Below, one piece after another: positions 1 to 8,814 of a stretch of 64,000 bases of DNA. The notes under the pieces are model-generated. The model was not told where the DNA came from. It searched no databases and worked only from the letters and a program-made list of their open reading frames with translations. Position 1 is the first letter of the stretch, and each line of letters starts with the position of its first letter. Made by a program: the position numbers and the translations under genes. This DNA is from Gammaproteobacteria bacterium (GTDB lineage Bacteria > Pseudomonadota > Gammaproteobacteria > Steroidobacterales > Foliamicaceae): the NCBI GenBank assembly GCA_026707445.1, contig JAPOWV010000027.1, positions 124,001 to 188,000 on the forward strand, read 5' to 3'.

Positions 1-957
1 TCCATACCGGACGGCGTTACCGACCCCGCTTTTCTCGCCGACGTATCAGCCTTTGCCGACTGGTACCGGGAACAGCCGGCAATCCGGCACGTTGCAGTTA
101 TTACCGATACGTTTCGGCAGCTCAACAAGAGCATGCATGGCGACGAGCCGTCCGCCTACCGGCTTCCGGAAAACCGGGAACTGGCTGCGCAATACCTTCT
201 GCTGTACGAACTCTCCCTTCCCCAGGGCCTGGACCTGAACCATCAGATCGACACCGCCCGGTCGGCGACGCGCATGACGGTGACGGGCGAAACGCTTTCC
301 TCCCGGGAAGTTCTGGAACTGAACGCGCGCGCCGGAACATGGCTGAAGGAAAACGCCCCGCGCATAGCCGGCGTCAACAGTTCGGGCCCCGCCGTATTGT
401 TTGCCTATATCGGGCAGCGCAACATCCGCGCGATGCTGATCGGCACGATGGCGGCGCTCCTCGGTATTTCCGTCATACTGCTTGTGGCCCTGCGTTCGTT
501 CCGGCTGGGCCTGGCAAGTCTCCTTCCCAATTTCATCCCCGCCGTGATTGGATTCGGCATTTGGGGGCTGACGATCGGCCAGGTCGGACTGGCGCTTTCC
601 GTGGTCGTGGCCATGACTATCGGCATCGTAGTCGACGATACGGTGCATTTTCTGAGCAAATACCGCCGCGGGCGGCTGGAGCACGGTTATGCTTCCGAAG
701 ACGCGGTCCGGTATGCGTTTCAGACGGCCGGACCCGCCCTGTTTACGACCACGACGGTGCTTGTGGCCGGTTTCCTGGTTTTCGTCCTGTCCCCGTTCAT
801 TCCGACTGCCCAGGTCGGGCTTTTGACGGCGATGATTATTGCGTTCGCGCTGATCTGCGACCTACTGCTCCTGCCGCCGCTGTTGCTGGCGATAGACCGG
901 CCTGCCGCAAAGGTCCCGGCGGCCACGCCGGTGGAATCAGCCGGATCGGGCGCCTGA
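1..957 (+). CDS. MMPL/RND family exporter, C-terminal part (5' end outside window)
   Basis: The reading frame is open from the first base, so only the C-terminal 318 residues are present. It starts inside a periplasmic loop and ends with a block of five or six hydrophobic helices, including the GIVVDDTVHF segment typical of the second half of MMPL/SSD-type RND permeases. It is a clear paralogue of the full-length exporter at 17629-19923: both share the stretches YLLLYELSLP and the downstream helix pattern. RND proteins of this type export lipids or small hydrophobic molecules across the inner membrane. A methyltransferase gene starts 8 bases downstream in the same direction, so the two are probably co-transcribed. 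The substrate is unknown; export of the product of the nearby RiPP genes is only an inference. Confidence 0.9.
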   Translation, partial: SIPDGVTDPAFLADVSAFADWYREQPAIRHVAVITDTFRQLNKSMHGDEPSAYRLPENRELAAQYLLLYELSLPQGLDLNHQIDTARSATRMTVTGETLSSREVLELNARAGTWLKENAPRIAGVNSSGPAVLFAYIGQRNIRAMLIGTMAALLGISVILLVALRSFRLGLASLLPNFIPAVIGFGIWGLTIGQVGLALSVVVAMTIGIVVDDTVHFLSKYRRGRLEHGYASEDAVRYAFQTAGPALFTTTTVLVAGFLVFVLSPFIPTAQVGLLTAMIIAFALICDLLLLPPLLLAIDRPAAKVPAATPVESAGSGA

Positions 958-965
958 TCGCTGCC

Positions 966-1832
966 ATGGACGGCGCCCGACAGCCGCCCGGGAAACCGGC
1001 CAGCCCGGAGCTTTCCGTTCCCCCCCACTACGCGGCACTAACCGGCCCGATGCTGGTCATGAACGGGGACCTGCTGGCCTGCCATTTTGGGCTATGGGGG
1101 CCCGATACGGCCTCCGACGAGGAGGCGCTGCTGCGCGCCAACCAAGCTTTGTCCGGGGGCTGTGGCCTCAAGCCGGGGCGGCACGTACTGGACGCCGGAT
1201 GCGGCCTCGGGGGCACCGCGATCTGGCTTGCCCGTACCTATGGAGTACGAGTCACCGGGTTGACGAACTGCGAACCGCATATCGCAGTGGCGACGGATCA
1301 GGCCCAAAAGCACGGCTTCGGCCATCTGGTCGAGTTCCGCCACGGCGATTTCATGGATTTGCCCTTTTCGGAGGCCAGCTTCGATGCCGTGTTCAATCAC
1401 GAATCGTTCTGTTATGCCTCCGACAAACTCGCCTATCTTCGTGGTGTCTATCGTGCGCTCAAGCCGGGTGGCTGCTGGCAGGCCCTGGAAGGTCTCCTGA
1501 GCGGCGCGCCGCTCGGGGCGCAGCAGAAACATGTTCACGCCAGCATGCAATGGGGTTTTCGCATGCCTTCGCTGAGTTCTGTCCGGGAAGTGCTCGCAAC
1601 CCTCGAAGAGGCGGGCTTCATTCGGATACGCGAGGAGAACCTGGATTCGGAAGTGTCGCCGTCTACGGAACGGACGCGGAAGAAGTGGATGTCCTATCGG
1701 ATGGTTGTCCCGCCGCCGCGCGGCGAACTCCGCGCATACCACGAGTTCATGCAGGCGGCCATGGATTTCTACGAGGGGCTGCGCCAGGGCGCGTTTACCT
1801 ACCGCCTACTTTCCGGCACGAAGCCGGCATAG
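966..1832 (+). CDS. Class I SAM-dependent methyltransferase
   Basis: The 288-residue protein has the Rossmann SAM-binding motif LDAGCGLGG at about residues 78-86, followed by GVRVTGL and the acidic motif GDFMDLPF. This is the pattern of small-molecule C- or O-methyltransferases related to sterol, tocopherol and geranyl-diphosphate methyltransferases (methyltransferase-11 type). The start is the ATG eight bases after the stop of the RND exporter. It faces the cyclodehydratase operon convergently. It could methylate the RiPP, a quinone or another lipid; the sequence does not decide. Confidence 0.88.
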   Translation: MDGARQPPGKPASPELSVPPHYAALTGPMLVMNGDLLACHFGLWGPDTASDEEALLRANQALSGGCGLKPGRHVLDAGCGLGGTAIWLARTYGVRVTGLTNCEPHIAVATDQAQKHGFGHLVEFRHGDFMDLPFSEASFDAVFNHESFCYASDKLAYLRGVYRALKPGGCWQALEGLLSGAPLGAQQKHVHASMQWGFRMPSLSSVREVLATLEEAGFIRIREENLDSEVSPSTERTRKKWMSYRMVVPPPRGELRAYHEFMQAAMDFYEGLRQGAFTYRLLSGTKPA

Positions 1833-1901
1833 GAATCCCGGCTGCAGCCCGGGGTTCCCGTTGCGGCGAGCGGAGTCGTCCGGGCGCCGGGGGGCGCGAA
1901 T

Positions 1902-3044
1902 CTAACGGGAAGGCCCTGCGCCCGGAAAAGCCGTGCCGAGAAACAGCATAAAAACATAGGCCTTGATTTGCTTGAACCGGTCCTCGGCCAGCACGAACTT
2001 GACATGGTGAATGCCGCGCATGAGAATAAAGGGACCGGACTTGCCGAACAGCGTCGCCGGTCCCCTTGTCCAGTCGGCCAGCGCAGTCAGTTTTTCTTCG
2101 AGGCCAAGCCCCTCATCGCGAAGGCTTTCCATGAACGGGGTCCACTGCCCGGGCCTGTCCACCCAATAGCCAGGGTCTTTCGGCTCCCTGTCCTTGGCGA
2201 GGACACTTAGTCCCAGCGTCGGGCCGAGGCCTTCGGCAAGCACATCCAGATTGACTCCCAGATTGACGAATGCGCTGCGTTCCTCGAAGCGTGAAAGAGT
2301 GGCGGCAAGGAAGGAGTGCCCCCCGGGCCAGCCGGCTCGGTGCAAAAACGCCATAAGGTCGCTGGAAGTCCTGAACCCCGTTACGGCAAGCCGTATGGCC
2401 CTTTCCCTCGCCGGAAAAGCCCCGAAAGATTCAATCTTCGTAGCCGGTCCCAGCGCCCGGTATATTTCCTCGGCGCGCCGGGTCTCCGAGGGATCGAGGT
2501 TCCATCCGACGGCGGCTGTCAGGGCATCAAGCACGACGCCGATATCGGCAACTCGCTGACTCGCGTCGCCGCCCAGAATCGGCCGTTCGGCGGGCCGCAG
2601 GAAAATTCCCGGCTCGGGATGTGCGCCAACCGGCGCCGTATCGACGTCGTATTCGAGCATCATCTTGTGGCCGACAATCTGGCGCAAAGCGGATTCCTCG
2701 GACTCTGTTTCCGACAGCAGCCGCGCGATGCCGTTTGCGTACGAATCTGCGCTTTCCGACCGCGCCTTCCGCTGAAAGAAGGCCGCCGGTCCGGTTCCGC
2801 CGACCACCGACACACCCAGGTCCGCGCCCGGCCGCTGCTCATGCAGCGGCAATTCAAGGCCAAACGGGTAGGCGGCCAGGGTTGCCGGAAGCTCCCGGCC
2901 CCGGTCCACCAGCCTCTTCCATTCGTCGTCGCCGATCAGGATGGGTGAAATGCGACTGCGGAGCGCTTCCAGCAGTTCGCCGAGGGAATCCGCCTCACGG
3001 GCCAGCCGTTCCTCGGTGATGGCCCATTGATTCTCGAAATTCAC
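1902..3044 (-). CDS. Unrecognised protein in the cyclodehydratase operon
   Basis: I do not recognise this 380-residue protein. It has no signal peptide or obvious membrane helix. It is acidic and soluble-looking, with a Gly/Val-rich stretch near residue 80 (LGVSVVGGTGPAAFF) and a C-terminus containing RGIHHVKFVLAEDRFKQIKAYVFM. I see no SagB-type flavin nitroreductase signature and no protease motif. It is the third gene of a minus-strand operon: its ATG lies 9 bases after the stop of the YcaO cyclodehydratase gene, which makes a role in the same RiPP pathway likely. It could be a tailoring enzyme or a leader-binding partner. The coding assignment is strong, the function is open. Confidence 0.8.
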   Translation of the reverse strand: MNFENQWAITEERLAREADSLGELLEALRSRISPILIGDDEWKRLVDRGRELPATLAAYPFGLELPLHEQRPGADLGVSVVGGTGPAAFFQRKARSESADSYANGIARLLSETESEESALRQIVGHKMMLEYDVDTAPVGAHPEPGIFLRPAERPILGGDASQRVADIGVVLDALTAAVGWNLDPSETRRAEEIYRALGPATKIESFGAFPARERAIRLAVTGFRTSSDLMAFLHRAGWPGGHSFLAATLSRFEERSAFVNLGVNLDVLAEGLGPTLGLSVLAKDREPKDPGYWVDRPGQWTPFMESLRDEGLGLEEKLTALADWTRGPATLFGKSGPFILMRGIHHVKFVLAEDRFKQIKAYVFMLFLGTAFPGAGPSR

Positions 3045-3053
3045 GGCGGCGAC

Positions 3054-5387
3054 TTACGCAATGACCGGAACGGGATTCAGATCAGTCTCGGCGAGAACGC
3101 TCTCACGCCAACCCATTTCGACGGGCACATCGTACAGGCGCCCCGGCGCGAAGCGTTCCCAAAAGTGCCGAAGGCCCGGCACAATCACCCTCGCCACCGG
3201 CATTCCGATATCGGGGCGGGTCTGATCGAGCGCCAGGAATTCCATGCCCTTGGCTTCGACCAGCGCCCGGCACCGCTCCACGTCCTCCATCACATCGCTG
3301 GTGTCGGGGCAGGGATAATCCGATCTGCACCGCGGTTTGATGCCTGAAGCCTGCGCCAAATAGGGGTGGTCCGCCAACCTGGCGGTCTTCCACCATGAAA
3401 GGCACATGGGATCATCAACGCCATACCCGGAATCGCCCTTTTCGGGCCGCGGAACCCAGGTCAGGCACTGGTTCATCTCGCACACGGCGCGCAAGGCGGC
3501 GATCAAAGGATCCGTATGCGCGCCGGCGCCGTAGATGATGTCTTCTGCTTCCGCGTCGGTGCGGCGCGACAGCGCAACGAACACCGGGATGTCCAGGTCC
3601 GAGGTCACGTCCAGCATCCAGACGTCCCGGTTGAGGCGGCCGTAGTAATCGCCTGTGGCCGCGAGGTAGTTGTCGCCGAAGCTCTCCAGGTCCACCCCGG
3701 GCAGGCTGAGCCTGTTGTACCACCAGATGGCGATGGCGTCACGTTCCACCAACTCGAAGAACCCGTGCAGAATGGCCTCCTCGAGCGTGTTGCCGGCAGC
3801 GCAGCCGTTGGAATCCGCCCATACATCGGACTCGCAACGCTGCTCCGGCGTCATGCCATAAAGCATGGATGTCGGCAGATACCGGTGCCTGCCTTGGGTG
3901 AAAGACCATACGGGCGACCATTCGATCTCCGCTTCCGGATCGAAACGCGTCGGGACAATGTTGTAGGGGTGGCCCCGGGCGTTAATCTCATCCGCGATCT
4001 CCAGCTGCCGATTGCTGAACAACTGGACATCGTTCGGGTGGATCGCTTCCGACTCCCCCTTTGCGGTGAATTCCACCAGGCTTTTTCGACGGCGGACCTC
4101 GTCGCCGTGGAACGCGCTGGAATAGCGCTCGACCGCCTCGCACAGCGCGCTTGCCTGAGACTGCTTGCGCGTGCTTCCTTTCCCCGCACTCTTGCTGCGC
4201 AGGCTGCGCCTCAGGGAACTCAGGTTTCGGCTTCTCAGAGCCGGATTGCTTCCGGCCCAGTAAACGTGCAGCCATGAATCGGCTTCTTCCGTGGTCCGTT
4301 TCAGCCATGTTACGACACCGCTGACCGGGCTGATCAAGTGGCGGTACCGGGCAAGCGTCTCGTCCGGGGAAACCGAACGAACGCCGCCGCTGTTGCGGAC
4401 GGCCTTGGGGCTCGGGCACAGGCGTAATGGGGCCGGCGGCCGCTCCGGGCGGAACAGCGCCTCATCGCCGCAAGCGGAGCATTGGGGGCGGCGCGTGACT
4501 GGGTGCCGTGCAGTGTCCAGGTCCGCGAGATCAAACGAGATGGCGTGATCACAAAGGGGCGCCATTTCCTCCAGAATCAGCCACTTGGCGATTTCCGTCG
4601 CGGCCAGGCCGTAGAGCGCATCCAGCAGAGTGGGCTCCGCGGCGCGGGGACGGAAGGCCGCCTCCTCGCCCGCGCGGTTGCGCAGGAAATTGTGAACCTC
4701 CTGGTGGCTCTGCATGCGATAGCTGAGGCAGCGCCAGCACGGTCCCTGTTCCGCCGGGCGGAACACCGGGCCGAACAGAGGCTGCATGCCCTTCGGTCGG
4801 ATCAGCATCCAGGGCGATCCGGCGGCCAGATGGCGCTGATTCACGGCGCCGTGTCCTTGGTCGAGGTAATCGGCGCAGACGAAGATGGACAGCGCTGGAC
4901 CGGCCGCGTCCATTTGTACGCCCAACGCGCTGAGCCGTTGCGCCAGGCGGCCATCATCGCCCACGACCTTTACCTTCAATGCCGCCAGGCGTTCTTCGGC
5001 CCACAGCGGAGATGCGCCCAGCGACGACCAGAACGCCGCCCGTTCCGGTTCCATGGCGTAGTCACCCGCAACGACGTACCCCCTTGATGCCAGCGCGGCA
5101 AGCGTTCGATCCACGTCGTGAGCGGAATGTTTGCCGGCCAGTGCGGCCGCGATGTCCTCCGCGGAACGACGTCCGTCAAGCATGGGGAAAAGATCGACAT
5201 GAATCCGCCCCCGCAGCAGGGTGTTGAAGGTATCGGAGACCAGCAGCACGCGCTGATCGTCGATCTGCCGGAACTCGAAGTGAGGCGTTACGACAGGCCG
5301 TCCGACCCGGCCCTTGTCGGCCTCAGTGAACTTCCGCAATACCGTGAACCGCTGCCTATCCTGGGGCGCCGCCGGGGAGGACCTCAC
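3054..5387 (-). CDS. Fused RiPP cyclodehydratase (TOMM C-D type, E1-like domain plus YcaO)
   Basis: At 777 residues this matches the fused azoline-forming cyclodehydratases of thiazole/oxazole-modified microcins. The N-terminal part (about 30-330) is the E1-like leader-recognition domain with a zinc tetrathiolate, CWRC at 217-220 and CSAC at 303-306. The C-terminal part (about 345-777) is a YcaO domain with the ATP/Mg motifs S-x6-E-x2-ER (about 411-421) and NTLEEA...ELVERD (533-550). The C-terminus ends NPVPVIA, a variant of the proline-rich PxPxP tail needed for catalysis in this family. The enzyme would convert Cys, Ser or Thr in a precursor peptide to azolines using ATP. Its start overlaps the end of the upstream hydroxylase gene by 32 bases. 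The likely substrate, the NHLP-leader peptide, is encoded about 10 kb away at 15337. Confidence 0.93.
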   Translation of the reverse strand: MRSSPAAPQDRQRFTVLRKFTEADKGRVGRPVVTPHFEFRQIDDQRVLLVSDTFNTLLRGRIHVDLFPMLDGRRSAEDIAAALAGKHSAHDVDRTLAALASRGYVVAGDYAMEPERAAFWSSLGASPLWAEERLAALKVKVVGDDGRLAQRLSALGVQMDAAGPALSIFVCADYLDQGHGAVNQRHLAAGSPWMLIRPKGMQPLFGPVFRPAEQGPCWRCLSYRMQSHQEVHNFLRNRAGEEAAFRPRAAEPTLLDALYGLAATEIAKWLILEEMAPLCDHAISFDLADLDTARHPVTRRPQCSACGDEALFRPERPPAPLRLCPSPKAVRNSGGVRSVSPDETLARYRHLISPVSGVVTWLKRTTEEADSWLHVYWAGSNPALRSRNLSSLRRSLRSKSAGKGSTRKQSQASALCEAVERYSSAFHGDEVRRRKSLVEFTAKGESEAIHPNDVQLFSNRQLEIADEINARGHPYNIVPTRFDPEAEIEWSPVWSFTQGRHRYLPTSMLYGMTPEQRCESDVWADSNGCAAGNTLEEAILHGFFELVERDAIAIWWYNRLSLPGVDLESFGDNYLAATGDYYGRLNRDVWMLDVTSDLDIPVFVALSRRTDAEAEDIIYGAGAHTDPLIAALRAVCEMNQCLTWVPRPEKGDSGYGVDDPMCLSWWKTARLADHPYLAQASGIKPRCRSDYPCPDTSDVMEDVERCRALVEAKGMEFLALDQTRPDIGMPVARVIVPGLRHFWERFAPGRLYDVPVEMGWRESVLAETDLNPVPVIA

Positions 5388-7332
5388 TCCGTACCTCTTC
5401 GAACCGGTTCGCGACGCTTGGGTCGCCGGAAGTGAAAATGTGGCGCGCCCCGGTGAGCTCGCGCAGTTTCTCGCCCCCTTCGGGGCCGTAATTCCGGAGT
5501 TCCGTCAGCTTGAGCACGGCCTGCGTCTTTTCCTCCTCGGAAAGCGGAGCGAAGAGGAGGCTGTCGCGCGACAGGCTTCGCAACGCCCCGTCGAAATTAC
5601 GACACAGGATTTCCGGGTACTGCTCGCCGTCGCCGTCATGCACGAACAGCACGTCGAGCTTGAGTCCGAGCGCGGACTCGCGGCTTGCCAGATCGCCCAA
5701 TGCCACGGCCGCTACTCCGCCTTCGCCCCGCCTTCTTCCTTTTTCAGCGTGATCTTCCTCCACGGCCGCCAGCACTGCGGTGACGGAAGCTTCGGCCACG
5801 TTGGACAGGGCCGTTCCCGCCTCGGCCTGCGACAGGTTGCCGCGAATCTGGTGTACGGCAATCTGGAAAGTCTTGTCATTGGACCAGTTGCGCACTGCGT
5901 CCACCGCTTCTTGCGCATCCTGGACCGGATAGTCGTCGATCTGCTCTCTCATTTCGGCGATGCCGAGTTCGTGCGTCCAGTACACGCGGGCCAGCCCGCT
6001 GCGCGCAATCGCCTCGAATCCCGGGTCCGGCCCGAATCCCTGGGGGAGATCAAGATCGGTGAATTCCTTGCTCGTCAGGTTGTCAAGCAGTTCCGGGGCT
6101 CGGTTGATCCACTCCTTGAGTTTCGGCGAGGCGGCGAAAATTTCGCTGATGGCCTCGAACGCATCCGGTCGCGCGGCGGTCGCGGGGCTGTCGTATGCGC
6201 TCCAGTCGTCGACCTGGGGATAGAAGTGCTTGCGCCAGTTGTCCACCAACGGATCCATAACCCCGAACCAGCGCTTGGGGAACACCGCAAGTCCGGCCAT
6301 CCGGACGTACGTTCCCGGCAACTGCGGCGCGGAGTTAGGGCCGCAATGCTGAAGAAGCGGATAACGGCGGTTGGGCGATATGTGATGATCGGGATGCCGC
6401 TGCATGTTGTAGAAGAACCAGTTGCTGAGTCGGTACGCGGCGCTCCACGAGTGCCAAGGCTGAACGCGTTCGTAACGGCCGTTGGGAAGCCGGATACGCC
6501 GCAATCCGTAGTGCTGCACGTAATTGATGATCTTCATTGAAAGGATCACGCTGCAGCAGAGGATCGCATAAACCAGCACTGCCCACGCGCCCCCAAGCCA
6601 ATAGACCAGCGCGTACCATGCCGCGGTCTCCAGAACGTATCGCCAGAATGGATTGGTGTAGTGCCACACCGGCAGTTGGCGCCGCGCCAGGCGGTCGCGC
6701 TCGAAGCGCCAGGCGCCGAGAAGGTTGCTCTTTATTTCCCGAGGCAGATACTTCCACAAGCTGACCCCTTTGGGCGCGGAGCCGGGATCGCCCGGAGTGC
6801 AGGCGAGCGCATGATGAACGTAGGTGTGTTCAGAGGCGTAATGCGGATAGGACACGGAAGCGAGTATGAATTCACCGATCCGGCGCTCCATTGCGGAGCG
6901 CCGGTGTATCAGTTCGTGGCCCGTAATGAAGGAGGCCTGAGCCACGACGCTCAGAACGACAACCATGAATACGGTTTCCAGGACGGAAAGGTGGTCGGAC
7001 ACGAGAAGCTGCCACAGCGCGAATATCAGCGTCGTCGGCCACAATGCCGCCCAAAGCCAGAGGGCAAGCTTGTAAGCGAACAAATCGCTCTCCCTGGTCT
7101 TGCGCGGGTCCATGTTCCTTTCTTCCACTCCGAACATGGTGTCGAAAAAGTCAGGAATCATGAAGAAAAGGTAAGGCGCCGCAATCCACCAGCCACCCTG
7201 GATCGCGGCGTTGACGACGAGGGGGAAAACAACCAGCGATGCGAAATACGGCAGTGCGTTTCCGAGAGATGGCCGGATTGCGCCCGCGCTCCCGGCGCCC
7301 AAACCACCCGCGTTCGCCTTATTCTGAGCCAT
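5356..7332 (-). CDS. AlkB-type membrane di-iron hydroxylase fused to a GlnE-like domain
   Basis: The 658-residue protein has two parts. Residues about 25-370 form an integral-membrane alkane or fatty-acid hydroxylase with all histidine boxes: HELIHRR (139-145), HTYVHH (169-174), NYVQHYGL (270-277) and QRHPDHH (311-317). Residues about 385-658 resemble glutamine-synthetase adenylyltransferase (GlnE): a PELLDNL stretch, then GDLASRES followed by LKLDVLFVHD where GlnE has GKLGG and SDxDLIF. The first Asp of that catalytic DxD pair is Lys558 here, so the domain is probably not catalytic. The start at 7332 (MAQNKA) is preferred because a GGGGG Shine-Dalgarno-like run precedes it; an ATG at 7410 is an in-frame alternative. 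It heads the operon with the cyclodehydratase. Confidence 0.9.
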   Translation of the reverse strand: MAQNKANAGGLGAGSAGAIRPSLGNALPYFASLVVFPLVVNAAIQGGWWIAAPYLFFMIPDFFDTMFGVEERNMDPRKTRESDLFAYKLALWLWAALWPTTLIFALWQLLVSDHLSVLETVFMVVVLSVVAQASFITGHELIHRRSAMERRIGEFILASVSYPHYASEHTYVHHALACTPGDPGSAPKGVSLWKYLPREIKSNLLGAWRFERDRLARRQLPVWHYTNPFWRYVLETAAWYALVYWLGGAWAVLVYAILCCSVILSMKIINYVQHYGLRRIRLPNGRYERVQPWHSWSAAYRLSNWFFYNMQRHPDHHISPNRRYPLLQHCGPNSAPQLPGTYVRMAGLAVFPKRWFGVMDPLVDNWRKHFYPQVDDWSAYDSPATAARPDAFEAISEIFAASPKLKEWINRAPELLDNLTSKEFTDLDLPQGFGPDPGFEAIARSGLARVYWTHELGIAEMREQIDDYPVQDAQEAVDAVRNWSNDKTFQIAVHQIRGNLSQAEAGTALSNVAEASVTAVLAAVEEDHAEKGRRRGEGGVAAVALGDLASRESALGLKLDVLFVHDGDGEQYPEILCRNFDGALRSLSRDSLLFAPLSEEEKTQAVLKLTELRNYGPEGGEKLRELTGARHIFTSGDPSVANRFEEVRSEVLPGGAPG

Positions 7333-7425
7333 GACAAACCCCCGCTGTAGTTCGCGAAACACGTTTCGCAGGATCGCCGCGACTGTCACTGACAATTCGG
7401 CACGTTGCAATATGATAAGCCTTAT

Positions 7426-7480
7426 GTGTCAGGAACAAATAAACTGTCCGCCCCTGTAACAAATGGTGTTTCCGGTTTTG
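7426..7480. repeat. IS-like terminal sequence, copy 1
   Basis: This 55-bp stretch matches 62266-62320 at 48 of 55 positions. Each copy contains two near-direct repeats of the form AACAAAT-N3-TGTCCG, the arrangement of transposase-binding sites at the end of an insertion sequence. No transposase gene accompanies it. It lies in the 249-bp gap between the divergent hydroxylase and outer-membrane barrel genes, so it may influence their promoters. The IS family is not certain; IS481/IS3-like ends are my best guess. Confidence 0.6.
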
Positions 7481-7581
7481 CTGCGGCCTTTCCTGAAGCG
7501 GGTCAAGAGCATCAGTTCCCCGGCGCGTTCGGGGTCTTTCGTGGGAAACGGATTTGCCCGGACGGCGCCTCGGCGCGCGCA

Positions 7582-8814
7582 ATGATGCGATTCCGCCCTG
7601 TAATCGCGCTTATCGTGCTCATCGCTGCAGGTGGCGGGGCTGCGCAGAGTGTTGATTTTTCGGGCGACGTGAGCCTGCAGACGCGCTGGTTTCCGGAATC
7701 GCCGGAGTTTTCCGGACAGCGCTGGGGCAGCAGTGGGCTGGTCGTTGAGCCGACGCTGTACTGGGACATCGCGGAACAGGCGAGCTTTACCTTCACCCCG
7801 CTCTATCGCTACGACAGCGCTGATTCGCGGCGCACCCATGCGGACCTGCGCGAGGCTTACCTGCTGATGTACGGAGACTGGGGCGACAGTTTCTGGGAGC
7901 TTCGAGTAGGTTTCGACCGTGTTTTCTGGGGTGTGGTCGAGCTGCACAATCTCGTGGATGTCGTCAACCAGTTCGACCTCATCGAGCACCCGCGCGAGGA
8001 AGCCAAGCTGGGTCAGCCGATGGCGTATCTGACGGTCTCCGGCGGCTGGGGTACGGCGGAATGGCTGGTGCTGCCCTACCATCGCAAGCGCACTTTTGCG
8101 GGGTCCGGCGGGCGTTTTCGCGGCAGCCTCCCACTGGTCGATGACGCCTTGTACGAGAGCGGCGCCGAAGAGCGCCATGTCGATCTGGCTGCTCGCTACA
8201 GCAACTCCATAGGACCGCTCGACTTCGGCCTGAGCGCCTTCGCCGGGACCAATCGCGAGCCCTTTTTCGTTCCGGCCCTCCCGCCCGGCTTGATTCCCGA
8301 CCCGGCCACGCCCTTTATTCCCTACTATGAACAGATTCGGCATTTCGGATTGGACGCGCAACTCACGACCGGGGACTGGCTGTATAAGCTGGAGGCCATT
8401 CGCCGCAGCGGAGCCCGCAACCTGGCGGGCCGGGAGGAGGATTACCATGCCTTCATCCTCGGCCTGGAGCGCAACGTCTATGCCGTGTTCGGTTCCACCG
8501 TGGACATGGTCCTATTGGCCGAGTGGCACGACGACAGTCGCGGATCGCTGGCCACGAACGCTTGGGCGAATGACCTGTTTGTCGGGGTCGCCGTTACCTT
8601 CAACGACGTTCAAAGCACCGAACTTACGGCGGGCATCCTGGGTGATTTGAGCCGCAGTTATCGCGCGTTGAACCTGGGATTGAGACGCCGCCTGTCGGAC
8701 AATTGGTCGATGCGCCTGGAAGCGATCGCGCAATTGAAGGTGGATCCGCTGGATTTGACCTACGACGTTCGGCGGGACAGTTTCCTCGGTCTGGATTTCA
8801 CATACAGTTACTGA
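7582..8814 (+). CDS. Outer-membrane beta-barrel protein
   Basis: About 410 residues. A hydrophobic signal peptide (MRFRPVIALIVLIAAGGGAAQS) is followed by alternating beta-strand segments with many aromatic residues, and the chain ends in FLGLDFTYSY, as expected for an outer-membrane barrel inserted by the Bam complex. Adjacent ATG codons at 7582 and 7585 are possible starts; the open frame extends further upstream, but those residues run through the IS-like repeat and are unlikely to be translated. The last base of its stop codon is the first base of the ubiA start. I cannot name the family or substrate. Together with the MMPL exporters and the LolA-like protein it could provide an outer-membrane step for a lipid-like product. 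Confidence 0.85.
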   Translation: MMRFRPVIALIVLIAAGGGAAQSVDFSGDVSLQTRWFPESPEFSGQRWGSSGLVVEPTLYWDIAEQASFTFTPLYRYDSADSRRTHADLREAYLLMYGDWGDSFWELRVGFDRVFWGVVELHNLVDVVNQFDLIEHPREEAKLGQPMAYLTVSGGWGTAEWLVLPYHRKRTFAGSGGRFRGSLPLVDDALYESGAEERHVDLAARYSNSIGPLDFGLSAFAGTNREPFFVPALPPGLIPDPATPFIPYYEQIRHFGLDAQLTTGDWLYKLEAIRRSGARNLAGREEDYHAFILGLERNVYAVFGSTVDMVLLAEWHDDSRGSLATNAWANDLFVGVAVTFNDVQSTELTAGILGDLSRSYRALNLGLRRRLSDNWSMRLEAIAQLKVDPLDLTYDVRRDSFLGLDFTYSY

